From assembly GCF_018413525.1 (NCBI RefSeq), contig NZ_JAHCDD010000044.1, forward strand, positions 1-49,184: a stretch of DNA of 49,184 bases, read 5' to 3'. How positions within the stretch are numbered: the stretch's first letter is position 1; each line of letters opens with the position of its first letter. The stretch comes from Acidovorax sp. CCYZU-2555 (GTDB lineage: Bacteria; Pseudomonadota; Gammaproteobacteria; Burkholderiales; Burkholderiaceae_C). The position numbers and the translations under genes were made by a program. Below the pieces are notes generated by a model. The model saw only the letters and a list, made by a program, of their open reading frames with translations. It was not told the DNA's origin and did not search any database. Below are positions 9,336 to 18,395 of the stretch, piece by piece.

Positions 9336-11303
9336 TCAGATTACCGGTGTGGGGTCTTGTTCTGCAAGCGCAGGCTGCGCCGCGGGCGGCTCCAGCAGCT
9401 CCTGGCAACGTTGCGCCAACTGCTGCATGAGCGCCGCGATCTCCTGCTCGGCGGCATCGATTTCGGCGATGCGCTCGACCAGGCTGCTGGCCGCGAGCTG
9501 GATGCGGTCCACGGCCTCGATGCGGCGCGTGAAGCTGCGCTTGCGTTCTTTCCATTGTGCATCGAGTTGCGCCATCGCCGACTGGCTCCACAGCGCCAGC
9601 TCCTGGCCGGCCGCGCCAAAGACGCCTGTCAGCCGCTCGGCCAGCGCACGGATCAGGCGCTGCGAATAATCGGCGCGCGCGAGCTGCAGCGCATGGCCCA
9701 GGCCCAGGTAATGCAGGTAGCCGCGTTCGATCTGGCCCAGGTCGCGCGCCAGGTCCTGCAACGGCCACGACGCCGGCGCCTGCAGCGAAAAGCTGAACTC
9801 GGCGTTGAGCGCACGAAACGACGCGACCACCATCTGCTGGAGTTCGGCCGCCTCGGCCAGCACCTGATCGACCGCGCCGCGCAGCTCCTCGAATGTCGTG
9901 ACATAGGCCTTGCGTGCGCCGATCTTGAGACCGCCGCGCGCCAGCGACTCGCGCAGCGTCGCCAGCCGGGCTTCGATCGCCTGCGCGCCCAGCGACTGCA
10001 GCAGGTTCTGCAGCATGCGCGTCTGCACCGAACGCAGCGCCTGGATGCGCGCCGCGCTGGCGTCGAACTCCGCCTGCTCCGGCTCGATGCGCGCGCGCAT
10101 CGCCACGATCACGGTGGAATTCTTGCCGCGCAGGCTGCGCAGCTCGGCCATCTGGTCGTCGAGGTCGCGCTGGCGTATCGTGAGCCGGCGCACGACTTCG
10201 GTCTGCAGGTGCGCGACGCCCGTCGCCACGGCCGCGCGCAGCACGCTTTGGCGCTGGCCCATGATGCCTTCGGACAGCGCCTGCTCGAAGCCCATCAGTC
10301 CGCTGGCGCGCAGCAGCGCGTCGTCGTTGCCGATCTTCGCGACCAGGCCCTTTTGCGCCGAGACCGCGAGCACGCGCTCGACCGACAGACCCAGCGTCTG
10401 GGCCGACAGCGTGCGCTGGCGCTGGATCTGCGCATGCACCTGCTGGCCGGTGCTGAGCCGGTCCCACAGCGTATCGATCTTGTTGAGCACCACCAGCCGC
10501 GACAGATCGGCGCTGTCGCTGGGGCGCAGATGTTCGCGCCATACGGACAGATCGGACTGCGTCACGCCGGTATCGGCGGCAATCAGGAACACCACCGCAT
10601 GCGCTTGCGGAATCAGGTTGACCGTGAGTTCGGGTTCGGCGCCGACGGCGTTCAGGCCGGGCGTGTCGAGAATCACCAGCCCCTCGCGCAGCAAGGGATG
10701 GGGCAGGTTGACCAGCGCATGGCGCCACATGGGCACTTCGACCAGCCCCAGGGCATCGACCACGGGCTGTTCGTTGGGATTGGCTTCGTCCTGCCAGAAG
10801 CCCCAGGCCCGGGCCTGTGACAGCGGCACGCGGCGCGTTTCGGCCACCTTGGCCAGCATCTCGGCGAGCTGCGCGCTGTCGTCGACATGCAGCGGCCACT
10901 GCTGCCAGGCTTCGGGCCGCAGCCGCCATTCGGCCAGGCTGGGCGCGTGTTCGCGGGTTTCTATCGGCAGCAGACGCAGGCTGGGTTCCAGCCCCTCGTC
11001 CCAGCCCAGCTCCGCGGGGCACATGGTGGTGCGGCCCGCGCCCGCGGGCATCAGGCGTCGGCCATAGCCGGCGAAGAACACCGCATTGATCAGCTCGGAC
11101 TTGCCGCGCGAGAACTCGGCGACGAAGGCCACCGTGACCTTGTCGCCGCGCACCTGCGCCTGCAGGCGCTGCAGGCGCTCGTCGACGACCGCATCCAGCA
11201 ACTCGTGGCCCGAAAGCCAGTCGCGCAGCTGATGCAGTTGCCGCGCGAAATCACGGCGCCAGCTGCCGTGCTGGTCGAACTGCGCATTGAATGGTGTGGC
11301 CAA
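9336..11303 (-). CDS. Dynamin-like GTPase family protein
   Basis: This 655-residue protein has an N-terminal dynamin-type GTPase domain: G1 AEFSRGKSELIN (62-73, first Gly replaced by Ala), G2 Thr in GRTTMCP (about 92), G3 DTPG (213-216) and G4 NKID (274-277). The region after 350 is helical and probably coiled-coil, with no long hydrophobic segment. Bacterial dynamin-like proteins remodel or protect membranes, but the role of this member is unknown. The start is a TTG preceded by GGGAG. No in-frame ATG lies before the G1 motif. The gene is followed after two bases by mutY, an unexplained pairing. Confidence 0.88.
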   Translation of the reverse strand: MATPFNAQFDQHGSWRRDFARQLHQLRDWLSGHELLDAVVDERLQRLQAQVRGDKVTVAFVAEFSRGKSELINAVFFAGYGRRLMPAGAGRTTMCPAELGWDEGLEPSLRLLPIETREHAPSLAEWRLRPEAWQQWPLHVDDSAQLAEMLAKVAETRRVPLSQARAWGFWQDEANPNEQPVVDALGLVEVPMWRHALVNLPHPLLREGLVILDTPGLNAVGAEPELTVNLIPQAHAVVFLIAADTGVTQSDLSVWREHLRPSDSADLSRLVVLNKIDTLWDRLSTGQQVHAQIQRQRTLSAQTLGLSVERVLAVSAQKGLVAKIGNDDALLRASGLMGFEQALSEGIMGQRQSVLRAAVATGVAHLQTEVVRRLTIRQRDLDDQMAELRSLRGKNSTVIVAMRARIEPEQAEFDASAARIQALRSVQTRMLQNLLQSLGAQAIEARLATLRESLARGGLKIGARKAYVTTFEELRGAVDQVLAEAAELQQMVVASFRALNAEFSFSLQAPASWPLQDLARDLGQIERGYLHYLGLGHALQLARADYSQRLIRALAERLTGVFGAAGQELALWSQSAMAQLDAQWKERKRSFTRRIEAVDRIQLAASSLVERIAEIDAAEQEIAALMQQLAQRCQELLEPPAAQPALAEQDPTPVI

Positions 11304-11449
11304 CTTCGCTCTCCCGCGGGTGTACTGCGGACAGGGCGCCCGACTTCACAAAATATATAGCAAGTGCCCACCAACGATACCGGGCACGTTCCAATGATAC
11401 CGGCCTGCCCCGGCGCAGGCACGGCAAGCCAGGCGCGGCCCGGGGCTGC

Positions 11450-12271
11450 TCAAAGCTTCTGGCAATGCGTGCAGTAAAAAGTGCTGCGCTGGCCCTGGCG
11501 CAGCATGCGCAGCGGCGCCGCGCATTGCGTGCAAGGCAGGCCTTCGCGGTCATAGACCTGGGCCTGCAGCTGAAAATGCCCGGGCATGCCGTCGGCATTG
11601 GAAAAGTCCTTGAGCGTGGTGCCGCCCTGCTCCACGGCGGCCGCGAGCACGCGCCGTATCGCCTCGTAAAGCCGCAGCGCGCGCCGCGGCCCTATGGTGT
11701 TGGCCGGCGCCAGCGGCGAAATGCGCGCCGTGAACAGCACTTCGGACGCATAGATATTGCCCACGCCCACCACCAGCTTGCCGCCCAGCAGCAGCTGCTT
11801 GATCGGCGTGCGGCTGGCCTGCAGCCCGGCGTAGAACGCCTGCGGCGCGAACGCGTCTTCGAGCGGCTCCATGCCCAGGCGGCCCAGCAGCTTCTGCGCC
11901 ACCGGGTCGGCCTCGCCCGCGGCATAGACCACGGCGCCGAACCGGCGCGGGTCATGCAGGCGCAGCACGCCCTGGCTCGTGAACAGATCGAAATGGTCGT
12001 GCGTGCCCGGCGGCGGCAGGCCGTCGGCGGGCGCGAAGCGCAGGCTGCCCGACATGCCCAGATGCAGCAGCAGCAGGCCTTCGCTCATATCCACCAGCAG
12101 GTATTTGCCGCGCCGGCGCACGGCCAGCACTTCGCGCCCCACCAGGTCTTCGGGCGCGAGCCCCAGCGGCCAGCGCAAGGGCTTGCCCAGGCGCGCCGCT
12201 TCGATGCGCGCGCCCGCGATGGCCGGGGCAAACGAACGGCGCGTGACTTCCACTTCGGGTAATTCGGGCAT
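11450..12271 (-). CDS. mutM: Formamidopyrimidine-DNA glycosylase (Fpg/MutM)
   Basis: This 273-residue glycosylase/AP lyase removes 8-oxoguanine and formamidopyrimidines from DNA. The start is fixed by the obligatory N-terminus [12 protein letters not shown], whose Pro2 is the catalytic nucleophile, with Glu3 and Glu6. Lys56 lies in [10 protein letters not shown]. The C-terminal zinc finger (CTQC...CTHC) ends the protein. With mutY 3 kb downstream on the same strand, both arms of the 8-oxoguanine (GO) repair system are in this window. The reading frame continues 26 codons upstream of the chosen ATG, but these are not expected in the mature enzyme. Confidence 0.97.
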   Translation of the reverse strand: MPELPEVEVTRRSFAPAIAGARIEAARLGKPLRWPLGLAPEDLVGREVLAVRRRGKYLLVDMSEGLLLLHLGMSGSLRFAPADGLPPPGTHDHFDLFTSQGVLRLHDPRRFGAVVYAAGEADPVAQKLLGRLGMEPLEDAFAPQAFYAGLQASRTPIKQLLLGGKLVVGVGNIYASEVLFTARISPLAPANTIGPRRALRLYEAIRRVLAAAVEQGGTTLKDFSNADGMPGHFQLQAQVYDREGLPCTQCAAPLRMLRQGQRSTFYCTHCQKL

Positions 12272-12376
12272 GGCAATCCTGAAAATTGGGCCGCCTGCGG
12301 GCCCTGTACAGCGCGAAACGCGCGGCAATGTGGTTCGCAGGTGGGGCATTTTTGCGGCAAAACAAGCAGCACCCGC

Positions 12377-12405
12377 TTACGCGCAGGGGGACCTCGTTCG
12401 ATTAT
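12377..12405 (+). promoter_or_regulatory. Candidate promoter of the TPR protein gene, near-leaderless
   Basis: TTACGC (12377-12382), 17 nt and GATTAT (12400-12405) resemble a sigma-70 promoter. Transcription would begin within a few bases of the ATG at 12415. No Shine-Dalgarno is visible there. Confidence 0.3.
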
Positions 12406-12414
12406 TATCATTCG

Positions 12415-14187
12415 ATGGTTCATCCTCTACGCCCTCGGGCCCTGGCGCTGGCCGCCGCACTGGTCGTCGCTCCTGCAATTGCCTGGAGCCAGACGGCGCC
12501 CGCGCCCTCAGGCACAGACACCCTGGCCCCACAGCCAGAGAACGACGTTGACGATCCGGCAGCGCTCAACGCCGAACTGTTCTATGAAATTCTGGTCGGC
12601 GAAATGGCCGCCGGCGTCGGCGACCCGGGCAGCGGCCAGGCGCTGATGCTCAACGCCGCGCGCCAGAGCAACAACCCCCAGCTCTACCGCCGCGCCACCG
12701 AAATGGCGCTGCAGGCGCGCGCCGGCAACCAGGCGCTGCTGGCGGCCCAGGCCTGGCGCCAGGCCTTTCCCGAATCGCGCAACGCCAACCGCTACGTGCT
12801 GCAGATCCTGGTGGCGCTGAACCGCGTGGGCGACACCCTGCCCTATCTGCGCCAGGAAATCGCCAGCACGCCGGCGCCGAGCAAGCCCGTGGCCTTTCTG
12901 TCGATCACCCAGCTTTTCAGCCGCGTCAGCGACAAGGCCCTGGCGGCAGACATCGTCTCCCAGGCGCTGGAAAGCGAGTTGAGCGATCCGGCCGCCGGCC
13001 CTGCGGCCTATGCCACGATAGGCCATATGCAGCTGGCCGCGGGCAAACCCCGGGCCGCGCTCGAAGCCATACAGCGCGCCGAAGCCATGTCTGCTGGCAA
13101 CGGCGCCTCGGCGCTTTTGGCGCTCGAGCTGCTCGAAAACGGCCAGCGTGACGCCGAGCCGATTGTCCAGCGCTACGTGGAAAAACAGCGCAGCGCCGAT
13201 ATGCGCATGGCCTATGCGCGCATTTTGCTGGGCCAGGAACGACTGGAACCCGCCGAAGCCCAGCTGATCGCGATCACGCGCGAAAACCCCGATTACGCCG
13301 ACGCCTGGTTCACGCTGGCCCGCATGCAGGTGCAGACCCAGCGCTGGGAGGCCGCCGAAGCGTCGCTGCAGCGCTTCGACGCGCTGATTCCCCAGTTGCC
13401 CAATCCCGGCATCCAGCGCAACGCCCGCACCGAGTCGGCCTTGCAGCACGCGCTGATCGCGCAGAAACAGGGCCGCTTCCCGCAGGCGCTGCAATGGCTG
13501 GACCGCATCGAGGGCGGCGCGCAGCTGCTCAACGTCCAGGTGCGCCGCGCGGCGATACTGGCCCAGCAGGGCCAGCTCGATCAGGCGCGCGCCGTGATCC
13601 AGGCCGTGCCCGCGAGCACCGAACAGCAGCAGCGACTCAAACAGCAAGCCGAAGTGCAGCTGGTGCGCGAAGCCGATCAGCCCGCGCTCGCCTATACGCT
13701 GCAGTCGACGCTGCACCAGCAGTTTCCGCAAGACAACGAAATTGCCTACGACACCGCGATCCTGGCCGAGAAAATCGGCCGCTTCGCCGAAATGGAAACC
13801 CTGCTGCGCGCCCTCATCGCGCGCGACCCGAGCTTTCACCACGCCTACAACGCGCTGGGCTTCTCGTTTGCCGAGCGCGGCGTGCGCCTCGACGAAGCGC
13901 GCGCGCTGATCACCAAGGCGCTCGAAGCCGCGCCCAACGACCCGTTCATCATCGACAGCCTGGCCTGGACAGAATTTCGCAGCGGCAATGTGGCGCAAGC
14001 CCAGGCCTTGCTCGAAAAAGCGTTTGCCATGCGGCCCGATGCCGAAATCGCCGCCCATCTGGGTGAAGTTCTCTGGAGCAACGGCCAGCAGCGCCAGGCA
14101 CGCGCCATTTGGGACAAGGGCCTGACCCTGAACCCCGGCAACGAGACGCTGCGCGAAACGCTGCAGCGCCTGGGCGTCAAGCCATGA
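12415..14187 (+). CDS. Exported tetratricopeptide-repeat protein
   Basis: This 590-residue protein has a signal peptide (about 1-25, MVHPLRPR then a hydrophobic core ending near AWS). The rest is almost entirely helical repeats of TPR type. Clear examples are at about 280-330 (LGQERLEPAEAQLIAI, PDYADAWFTLARMQ) and near the C-terminus (DPSFHHAYNALGFSFAERG, DPFIIDSLAWTEFRSGN). The role is presumably periplasmic scaffolding. It lies directly upstream of lolB, overlapping by ATGA, so it probably belongs to the lolB-ispE transcript and may assist outer-membrane assembly. That function is inferred from position. The upstream in-frame extension from 12286 lacks signal-peptide character and is not used. 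Confidence 0.88.
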   Translation: MVHPLRPRALALAAALVVAPAIAWSQTAPAPSGTDTLAPQPENDVDDPAALNAELFYEILVGEMAAGVGDPGSGQALMLNAARQSNNPQLYRRATEMALQARAGNQALLAAQAWRQAFPESRNANRYVLQILVALNRVGDTLPYLRQEIASTPAPSKPVAFLSITQLFSRVSDKALAADIVSQALESELSDPAAGPAAYATIGHMQLAAGKPRAALEAIQRAEAMSAGNGASALLALELLENGQRDAEPIVQRYVEKQRSADMRMAYARILLGQERLEPAEAQLIAITRENPDYADAWFTLARMQVQTQRWEAAEASLQRFDALIPQLPNPGIQRNARTESALQHALIAQKQGRFPQALQWLDRIEGGAQLLNVQVRRAAILAQQGQLDQARAVIQAVPASTEQQQRLKQQAEVQLVREADQPALAYTLQSTLHQQFPQDNEIAYDTAILAEKIGRFAEMETLLRALIARDPSFHHAYNALGFSFAERGVRLDEARALITKALEAAPNDPFIIDSLAWTEFRSGNVAQAQALLEKAFAMRPDAEIAAHLGEVLWSNGQQRQARAIWDKGLTLNPGNETLRETLQRLGVKP

Positions 14188-14702
14188 TGGCCCTGCCCTC
14201 CCTGGCGCGGCGCCGCGCGCTGCTGCTTGCGGCCGCTCCCGCTGCGCTGTGGCTCGCGGGCTGCGCCCAGCCGCCCGCGCGCCCCGCGCCGGCCGACGCC
14301 GCGGCCTACTGGAGCGGACGTCTGGCGCTGCAATTGCATGACCCCCAGGCCCAGGAGCAGTCGTTCAGCGCTTCGTTCGAATTGCAGGGCTCGGAACGCG
14401 CCGGCCAGCTGGTGCTGCTGAGCCCGTTCGGCGCGGTGCTCGCCGAATTGCAATGGAGCCCCGCGGGCGCGCAGCTGCGCCAGGGCGGCCAATTGCGCGA
14501 ATCGCCTTCGCTCGACGCACTGGTGCGCGACACGGTAGGCACCACGCTGCCCATTGGCGCGCTGTTTGCATGGCTCTCGGGCCAGCAGGCCTCGGCGCCG
14601 GGCTGGCAGGCCGATCTCGCGCAATTGCCCGAAGGCCGGCTGCGTGCCGAGCGCACCGATCCGCTGCCGCGCGCCACGCTGCGCCTGGTGCTCGAACGCT
14701 GA
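14184..14702 (+). CDS. lolB: Outer-membrane lipoprotein LolB
   Basis: This 172-residue lipoprotein receives lipoproteins from LolA and inserts them into the outer membrane. A lipobox LAGC places the lipidated Cys at residue 27 (second Met at 2 is an alternative start). The WSGRLALQLHDP segment and the following beta-rich region match the LolB barrel. The N-terminus has an Arg cluster (RRR at 9-11) before the hydrophobic core. The gene overlaps the TPR gene by four bases and precedes ispE, a typical betaproteobacterial order. Confidence 0.9.
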   Translation: MMALPSLARRRALLLAAAPAALWLAGCAQPPARPAPADAAAYWSGRLALQLHDPQAQEQSFSASFELQGSERAGQLVLLSPFGAVLAELQWSPAGAQLRQGGQLRESPSLDALVRDTVGTTLPIGALFAWLSGQQASAPGWQADLAQLPEGRLRAERTDPLPRATLRLVLER

Positions 14703-14747
14703 TTTCCTGCGGCCGTCTCTTTTCTGATTTCTCTCGGTTTCCATTCC

Positions 14748-15596
14748 ATGCGTTCGCTCTACGATGTGCCGGCCCCGGCCAAGCTCAACCTGTTCCTGCA
14801 CATCACCGGCCGCCGGCCGGACGGCTACCACCTGATCGAATCGGTGTTCATGCTGACCGACTGGCAGGACCGGCTGCATTTCGATCTGCGCGCCGACGGC
14901 GCGATCACGCGCGAAGACCTGAGCGGCATGCGCCTGCCCGATGACGACCTGATCGTGCGTGCCGCGCGCGCGCTGCAGGCGGCGACCGGCTGCAGCGCGG
15001 GCGCGCATATCGGCATAGACAAGAGCATTCCGGCCCAGGCCGGCATGGGCGGCGGCTCGTCCGACGCGGCGACCACGTTGCTCGCGCTCAACCGCCTGTG
15101 GCAACTCGATCTGCCGCGGCCGGCGCTCGAAGCCATAGGCCTGCGCCTGGGCGCCGACGTGCCGTTTTTCCTGCGCGGGCGCAACGCCTGGGTCGAAGGC
15201 ATAGGCGATAGAATCACGCCCCTCGAGCAGGCACTGCCGCGCCAGCGCTTCGTTGTGGTCAAGCCGGATGCGGGGTTGGAAACAAAATTGATTTTTTCCT
15301 CCCCCGACCTCAAACGCGATTCAGAGCGTGCTACAATATCGCTCTTCGCTGCAAAGCACTTTGACTTCGGTCATAACGACTTGCAGCCGGTCGCACAAAC
15401 CTTGTGCCCCGATGTGAAAAAAGCAATAAATTTGCTTGAGGCACACGGATTACAGGGTAGAATGACGGGCTCAGGAAGTGCAGTGTTTGCACCGATGAAG
15501 CAAACGGTTGAGATGACAGACGCACCTAGCGAATGGCTTGTCAGAGTTTGCGAAAATCTCGAAGTTCATCCACTTCATGGATGGGCCAGAGATTAA
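14748..15596 (+). CDS. ispE: 4-diphosphocytidyl-2-C-methyl-D-erythritol kinase
   Basis: This 282-residue GHMP kinase phosphorylates CDP-ME in the non-mevalonate isoprenoid pathway. The N-terminal PAPAKLNLFLHITGRRPDGYH is conserved, and the GHMP ATP loop PAQAGMGGGSSD lies at 95-106. A C-terminal GRMTGSGSAVFA motif is present. From about 15280 the coding sequence becomes clearly more AT-rich than its neighbours and contains a promoter-like extended -10, probably serving the downstream tRNA-prs unit. The protein remains intact through that segment. Confidence 0.97.
   Translation: MRSLYDVPAPAKLNLFLHITGRRPDGYHLIESVFMLTDWQDRLHFDLRADGAITREDLSGMRLPDDDLIVRAARALQAATGCSAGAHIGIDKSIPAQAGMGGGSSDAATTLLALNRLWQLDLPRPALEAIGLRLGADVPFFLRGRNAWVEGIGDRITPLEQALPRQRFVVVKPDAGLETKLIFSSPDLKRDSERATISLFAAKHFDFGHNDLQPVAQTLCPDVKKAINLLEAHGLQGRMTGSGSAVFAPMKQTVEMTDAPSEWLVRVCENLEVHPLHGWARD
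15329..15337 (+). promoter_or_regulatory. Intragenic extended -10 promoter candidate inside ispE
   Basis: TG-C-TACAAT at 15329-15337 is a perfect extended -10 in an AT-rich island of ispE. No good -35 is present (CTCAAA at 17-nt spacing). It could drive tRNA-Gln and prs, which start about 300 and 420 nt downstream. Confidence 0.4.
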
Positions 15597-15633
15597 AGGT
15601 TACCGGTTGGTTGCATACGCAATTGACCCGTGT

Positions 15634-15710
15634 AGGGGAGTCGCCAAGTTGGTTAAGGCACTGGATTTTGATTCCAGCATGCGAAGGTTCGAGTCCTTCT
15701 TCCCCTGCCA
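15634..15710 (+). tRNA. tRNA-Gln (TTG anticodon)
   Basis: The 77-nt gene has acceptor arms AGGGGAG and CTTCCCCT, with the first pair A-U and a G·U at the base. It has a Gln-type D-arm (TCGCCAAG...AAGGC). The anticodon stem CTGGA/TCCAG has loop TTTTGAT, giving UUG at 15668-15670. A T-arm with GGTTCGAGTCC and an encoded CCA follow. It lies between ispE and prs as in other Burkholderiales. Confidence 0.96.
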
Positions 15711-15755
15711 AATGTCTTATTGCGTACAAGCAAACCCATAAACACTGGGAAGCTC

Positions 15756-16715
15756 ATGCAGACCAATCATTCAGACTTCATGATTTTTACCGGCAATGCC
15801 AACCGTGGCATGGCCGAAGAGATTGTCAGCCATCTCGGCACCAAGCTTGGCGCCGCGGAAGTTGGCCGTTTCTCCGATGGTGAAGTCACCGTCGAGATCA
15901 AGCAGAACGTTCGCACCCGTGACGTCTTTGTTGTTCAGTCGACCTGCGCGCCGACCAACGACAACCTGATGGAACTGCTGGTGATGGTCGACGCGCTCAA
16001 GCGTGCCTCGGCTGAACGCATCTGCGCAGTGATCCCCTATTTCGGTTACGCCCGCCAGGACCGTCGCCCGCGTTCGTCGCGCGTGCCCATCACGGCCAAG
16101 GTCGTTGCCAACATGCTCCAGGCCGTCGGCGTGGAACGCGTGTTGACGATGGACTTGCACGCTGACCAGATCCAGGGCTTCTTCGACATTCCCGTCGACA
16201 ACATCTACGCGTCGCCAGTTCTGCTGGGCGATCTGCGCCAGAAGAACTACGAAGACCTGATCGTGGTGTCGCCCGACGTCGGTGGCGTGGTGCGCGCCCG
16301 CGCCCTGGCCAAGCAGCTGGGCTGCGACCTGGCGATCATCGACAAGCGCCGCCCGAAGGCAAATGTCTCCGAAGTCATGCACGTGATCGGCGACATCGAC
16401 GGCCGCAACTGCGTGATCATGGATGACATGATCGACACCGCCGGCACGCTGGTCAAGGCTGCCGAAGTGCTCAAGCAGCGCGGCGCCAAGAAGGTCTACG
16501 CTTACTGCACCCACCCGATTTTCTCGGGCCCGGCCATCGAGCGCATCGCCAGTGGCGAGGCCCTCGACGAAGTCGTGGTGACCAATACCATTCCCCTGAG
16601 CGCCGAAGCCCAGGGTTGCAGCAAGATTCGCCAAGTCTCCGTGGCACCGCTGATCGCCGAAACGATCAAGCGCATTTCCACGGGTGATTCGGTACTCAGC
16701 TTGTTCTCGGAATAA
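15756..16715 (+). CDS. prs: Ribose-phosphate pyrophosphokinase
   Basis: This 319-residue enzyme makes PRPP from ribose 5-phosphate and ATP, feeding purine, pyrimidine, histidine and tryptophan synthesis. Conserved features are the flexible-loop region [13 protein letters not shown] (96-108), the VVSPDVGG block (about 170) and the PRPP-binding loop DDMIDTAGT (223-231). The ATG at 15756 precedes MQTNHSDF; an upstream in-frame ATG is rejected because it runs into the space behind the tRNA. The codons look biased toward C-ending forms, as expected for high expression. Confidence 0.97.
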   Translation: MQTNHSDFMIFTGNANRGMAEEIVSHLGTKLGAAEVGRFSDGEVTVEIKQNVRTRDVFVVQSTCAPTNDNLMELLVMVDALKRASAERICAVIPYFGYARQDRRPRSSRVPITAKVVANMLQAVGVERVLTMDLHADQIQGFFDIPVDNIYASPVLLGDLRQKNYEDLIVVSPDVGGVVRARALAKQLGCDLAIIDKRRPKANVSEVMHVIGDIDGRNCVIMDDMIDTAGTLVKAAEVLKQRGAKKVYAYCTHPIFSGPAIERIASGEALDEVVVTNTIPLSAEAQGCSKIRQVSVAPLIAETIKRISTGDSVLSLFSE

Positions 16716-16753
16716 GACCTCGCTTGCGAGATCTCCAGCCTCCGGGCTGGCGT

Positions 16754-16774
16754 AAACCTCCCTCGGGAGGTTTT
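16754..16774 (+). terminator. Rho-independent terminator after prs
   Basis: The 8-bp stem AAACCTCC/GGAGGTTT (16754-16761 with 16766-16773) has loop CTCG and ends in a short T tract. It lies about 40 nt past the prs stop and before the rplY leader. Confidence 0.65.
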
Positions 16775-16874
16775 GTGTGTTTCAGAGCATCTCAAGGACA
16801 GTCGGGCATGTGCCGGTCTGTCTTTTTATCAAACGAGTCTGACTGGTCGCGGTCGACTCACACAGGAGTTAATT

Positions 16875-17504
16875 ATGAACATTGTCGCTACAGAGCGCGC
16901 TAAGCAAGGTACGGGTGCGAGCCGCCGTCTGCGTAATTCGGGCAAGACCCCTGGCATCGTGTTTGGCGGTTCCGCCGAGCCTTTGGCCATCGAACTGGAC
17001 CACAATGACCTGTGGCACGCCCTGAAGAAGGAAGTGTTCCACTCGAGCGTTCTCGAAATGGACATCGCCGGTCAAGTCAGCAAGGTTGTGCTGCGTGACG
17101 TGCAATTCCACCCCTTCAAGCAACTCGTGCTGCACGTTGACTTCCAACGCGTTGACGCCAGCACCAAGCTGCACCTGAACGTGCCCCTGCACTTCGAAGG
17201 CGCCGACAAGTCGCCCGCAGTGGCCCAGGACAAGTGCATCGTGACGCCTCTGGTCACCGCCCTGCCCGTGGTCTGCGTTCCTTCGGACCTGCCCGAGTTC
17301 ATCACCGTCGACCTGAGCGCCCTGCAAAAGGGTTCGTCGTTCACGCTGAAGCAAGTCAAGCTGCCCAAGGGCGTGGTTGCTCACGTGCGCGGCACGCAAA
17401 ACAACCCTGCGATCGTTTCCATCGTGCCTCCCGCCGATGAAATCGCCGCTCCCGTCGAAGGCGCTGCAGCTCCCGCTGCTCCCGCCAAGAAGGGCAAGAA
17501 GTAA
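16875..17504 (+). CDS. rplY: 50S ribosomal protein L25, long (CTC/TL5) form
   Basis: This 209-residue protein binds 5S rRNA through its N-terminal L25 domain (about 1-95, MNIVATERAKQGTGASRRLRNSGKTPGIVFG). A C-terminal beta domain (about 100-190) is typical of the long CTC form. The tail is Ala/Pro-rich and ends in AKKGKK. A strong AGGAG at 16865-16869 sits 5 nt before the ATG. The upstream in-frame extension lacks support. Genes prs, rplY and pth are adjacent in many proteobacteria. Confidence 0.96.
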   Translation: MNIVATERAKQGTGASRRLRNSGKTPGIVFGGSAEPLAIELDHNDLWHALKKEVFHSSVLEMDIAGQVSKVVLRDVQFHPFKQLVLHVDFQRVDASTKLHLNVPLHFEGADKSPAVAQDKCIVTPLVTALPVVCVPSDLPEFITVDLSALQKGSSFTLKQVKLPKGVVAHVRGTQNNPAIVSIVPPADEIAAPVEGAAAPAAPAKKGKK

Positions 17505-17517
17505 TCACTTCTTGAGT

Positions 17518-17549
17518 GCAGCGTACGGGTCGCAAGACCCGGGCGCTGC
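17518..17549 (+). other. Hairpin 1 in the rplY-pth gap
   Basis: GCAGCG/CGCTGC forms the outer stem and CGGGTC/GACCCG the inner stem, separated by a TA/GG internal loop, with a GCAA tetraloop. No T tract follows, so it is not a classical terminator. It may protect the rplY mRNA 3' end. Confidence 0.6.
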
Positions 17550-17550
17550 C

Positions 17551-17598
17551 CCAAAGCCAACGGCCCACCGCTTCATGCGCGTGGGCCGTTCGCTTTGG
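17551..17598 (+). other. Hairpin 2 in the rplY-pth gap
   Basis: Two 18-nt arms (17551-17568 and 17581-17598) pair except for one C-C mismatch, with a 12-nt loop. The structure begins one base after hairpin 1. Its T-poor end argues against classical termination, though it could attenuate read-through into pth. Confidence 0.65.
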
Positions 17599-17636
17599 GC
17601 AGACCCATGTTTGCGGTCCATGGAGATAATTCACAC

Positions 17637-18248
17637 ATGATCAAACTGTTTGTCGGCCTGGGCAATCCCGGCCCCGAGTATGCGGAAACACGCCACAACG
17701 CCGGTTTCTGGTGGATTGACGAACTGGCGCGCGAACTCAAGGTCACGCTGCAGCCCGAGCGCAGCTATTTCGGCCTGGCCGCGCGCGCCACGGTCGACGG
17801 CAACAACGTCTGGCTGCTGCAGCCGCAGACGTTCATGAACCTCTCGGGCAAGTCGGTGGGCGCGCTGGCGCGCTTCTTCAAGATCCTGCCCGAGGAAATC
17901 CTCGTCGTGCACGACGAACTCGACATTCTCCCGGGCCAGGCCAAGCTCAAGCGCGGCGGCAGCCACGCGGGCCACAACGGCTTGCGCGACATCCACGCGC
18001 AACTCGGCACGGGCGACTACTGGCGGCTGCGCATCGGTATCGGCCACCCCGGCGACCGCGCCGAAGTCGCCAACTGGGTGCTGAAGAAACCCGCGCCCGA
18101 CCAGCGCACGCTGATCGAAGACAGCATCAATCACTCGCTCAAGTCGTGGCGCCTGCTGCAGGCCGGCGACATGGAGAAGGCGACGCTGCAGATCCACACC
18201 ACCAAACCGCCCAGGCCCAAGCCCCCCAAACCGGTGGTCGAGGGTTGA
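17637..18248 (+). CDS. pth: Peptidyl-tRNA hydrolase
   Basis: This 203-residue enzyme recycles tRNAs from drop-off peptidyl-tRNAs. The active-site residues fall at the E. coli positions: N10, H20, N68, D93 and N114 ([44 protein letters not shown]). The ATG at 17637 has GGAGA about 11 nt upstream. The C-terminus has a short basic Pro/Lys extension ([13 protein letters not shown]) beyond the conserved core. It follows rplY across a gap filled by two hairpins. Confidence 0.97.
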   Translation: MIKLFVGLGNPGPEYAETRHNAGFWWIDELARELKVTLQPERSYFGLAARATVDGNNVWLLQPQTFMNLSGKSVGALARFFKILPEEILVVHDELDILPGQAKLKRGGSHAGHNGLRDIHAQLGTGDYWRLRIGIGHPGDRAEVANWVLKKPAPDQRTLIEDSINHSLKSWRLLQAGDMEKATLQIHTTKPPRPKPPKPVVEG

Positions 18249-18299
18249 GAGACCGGCTTTTACCGTACCAGCATCGCCTGCAGCGCTTGCAACGGGCAC

Positions 18300-18395
18300 G
18301 CCCCAGATATGGGGCAGCGAGCAAGGGCCGCCCCGCAGCGAGGCTGCCGTCCCCCTCCACCGAAGGTTGAGAGGGGGAAGCCGCGTAGCGGCTCA
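18300..18395. repeat. GC-rich intergenic palindromic element between pth and the ferredoxin gene
   Basis: The stretch contains GCCCC/GGGGC (18300-18304 with 18311-18315), CCCCCTC/GAGGGGG (18351-18357 with 18371-18377) and AGCCGC/GCGGCT (18379-18384 with 18388-18393). From recall, similar C-rich palindromes are common between genes in Comamonadaceae. The ferredoxin stop codon lies within it. Confidence 0.55.

Noticed and set aside
9334-11022. A long N-terminal extension of mutY that would give a 911-residue protein
   Set aside because: The extra part is Arg/Ala-rich shadow of the dynamin-like gene; mutY homology begins at the TTG at 9333 with E37 and D138 at the E. coli positions.
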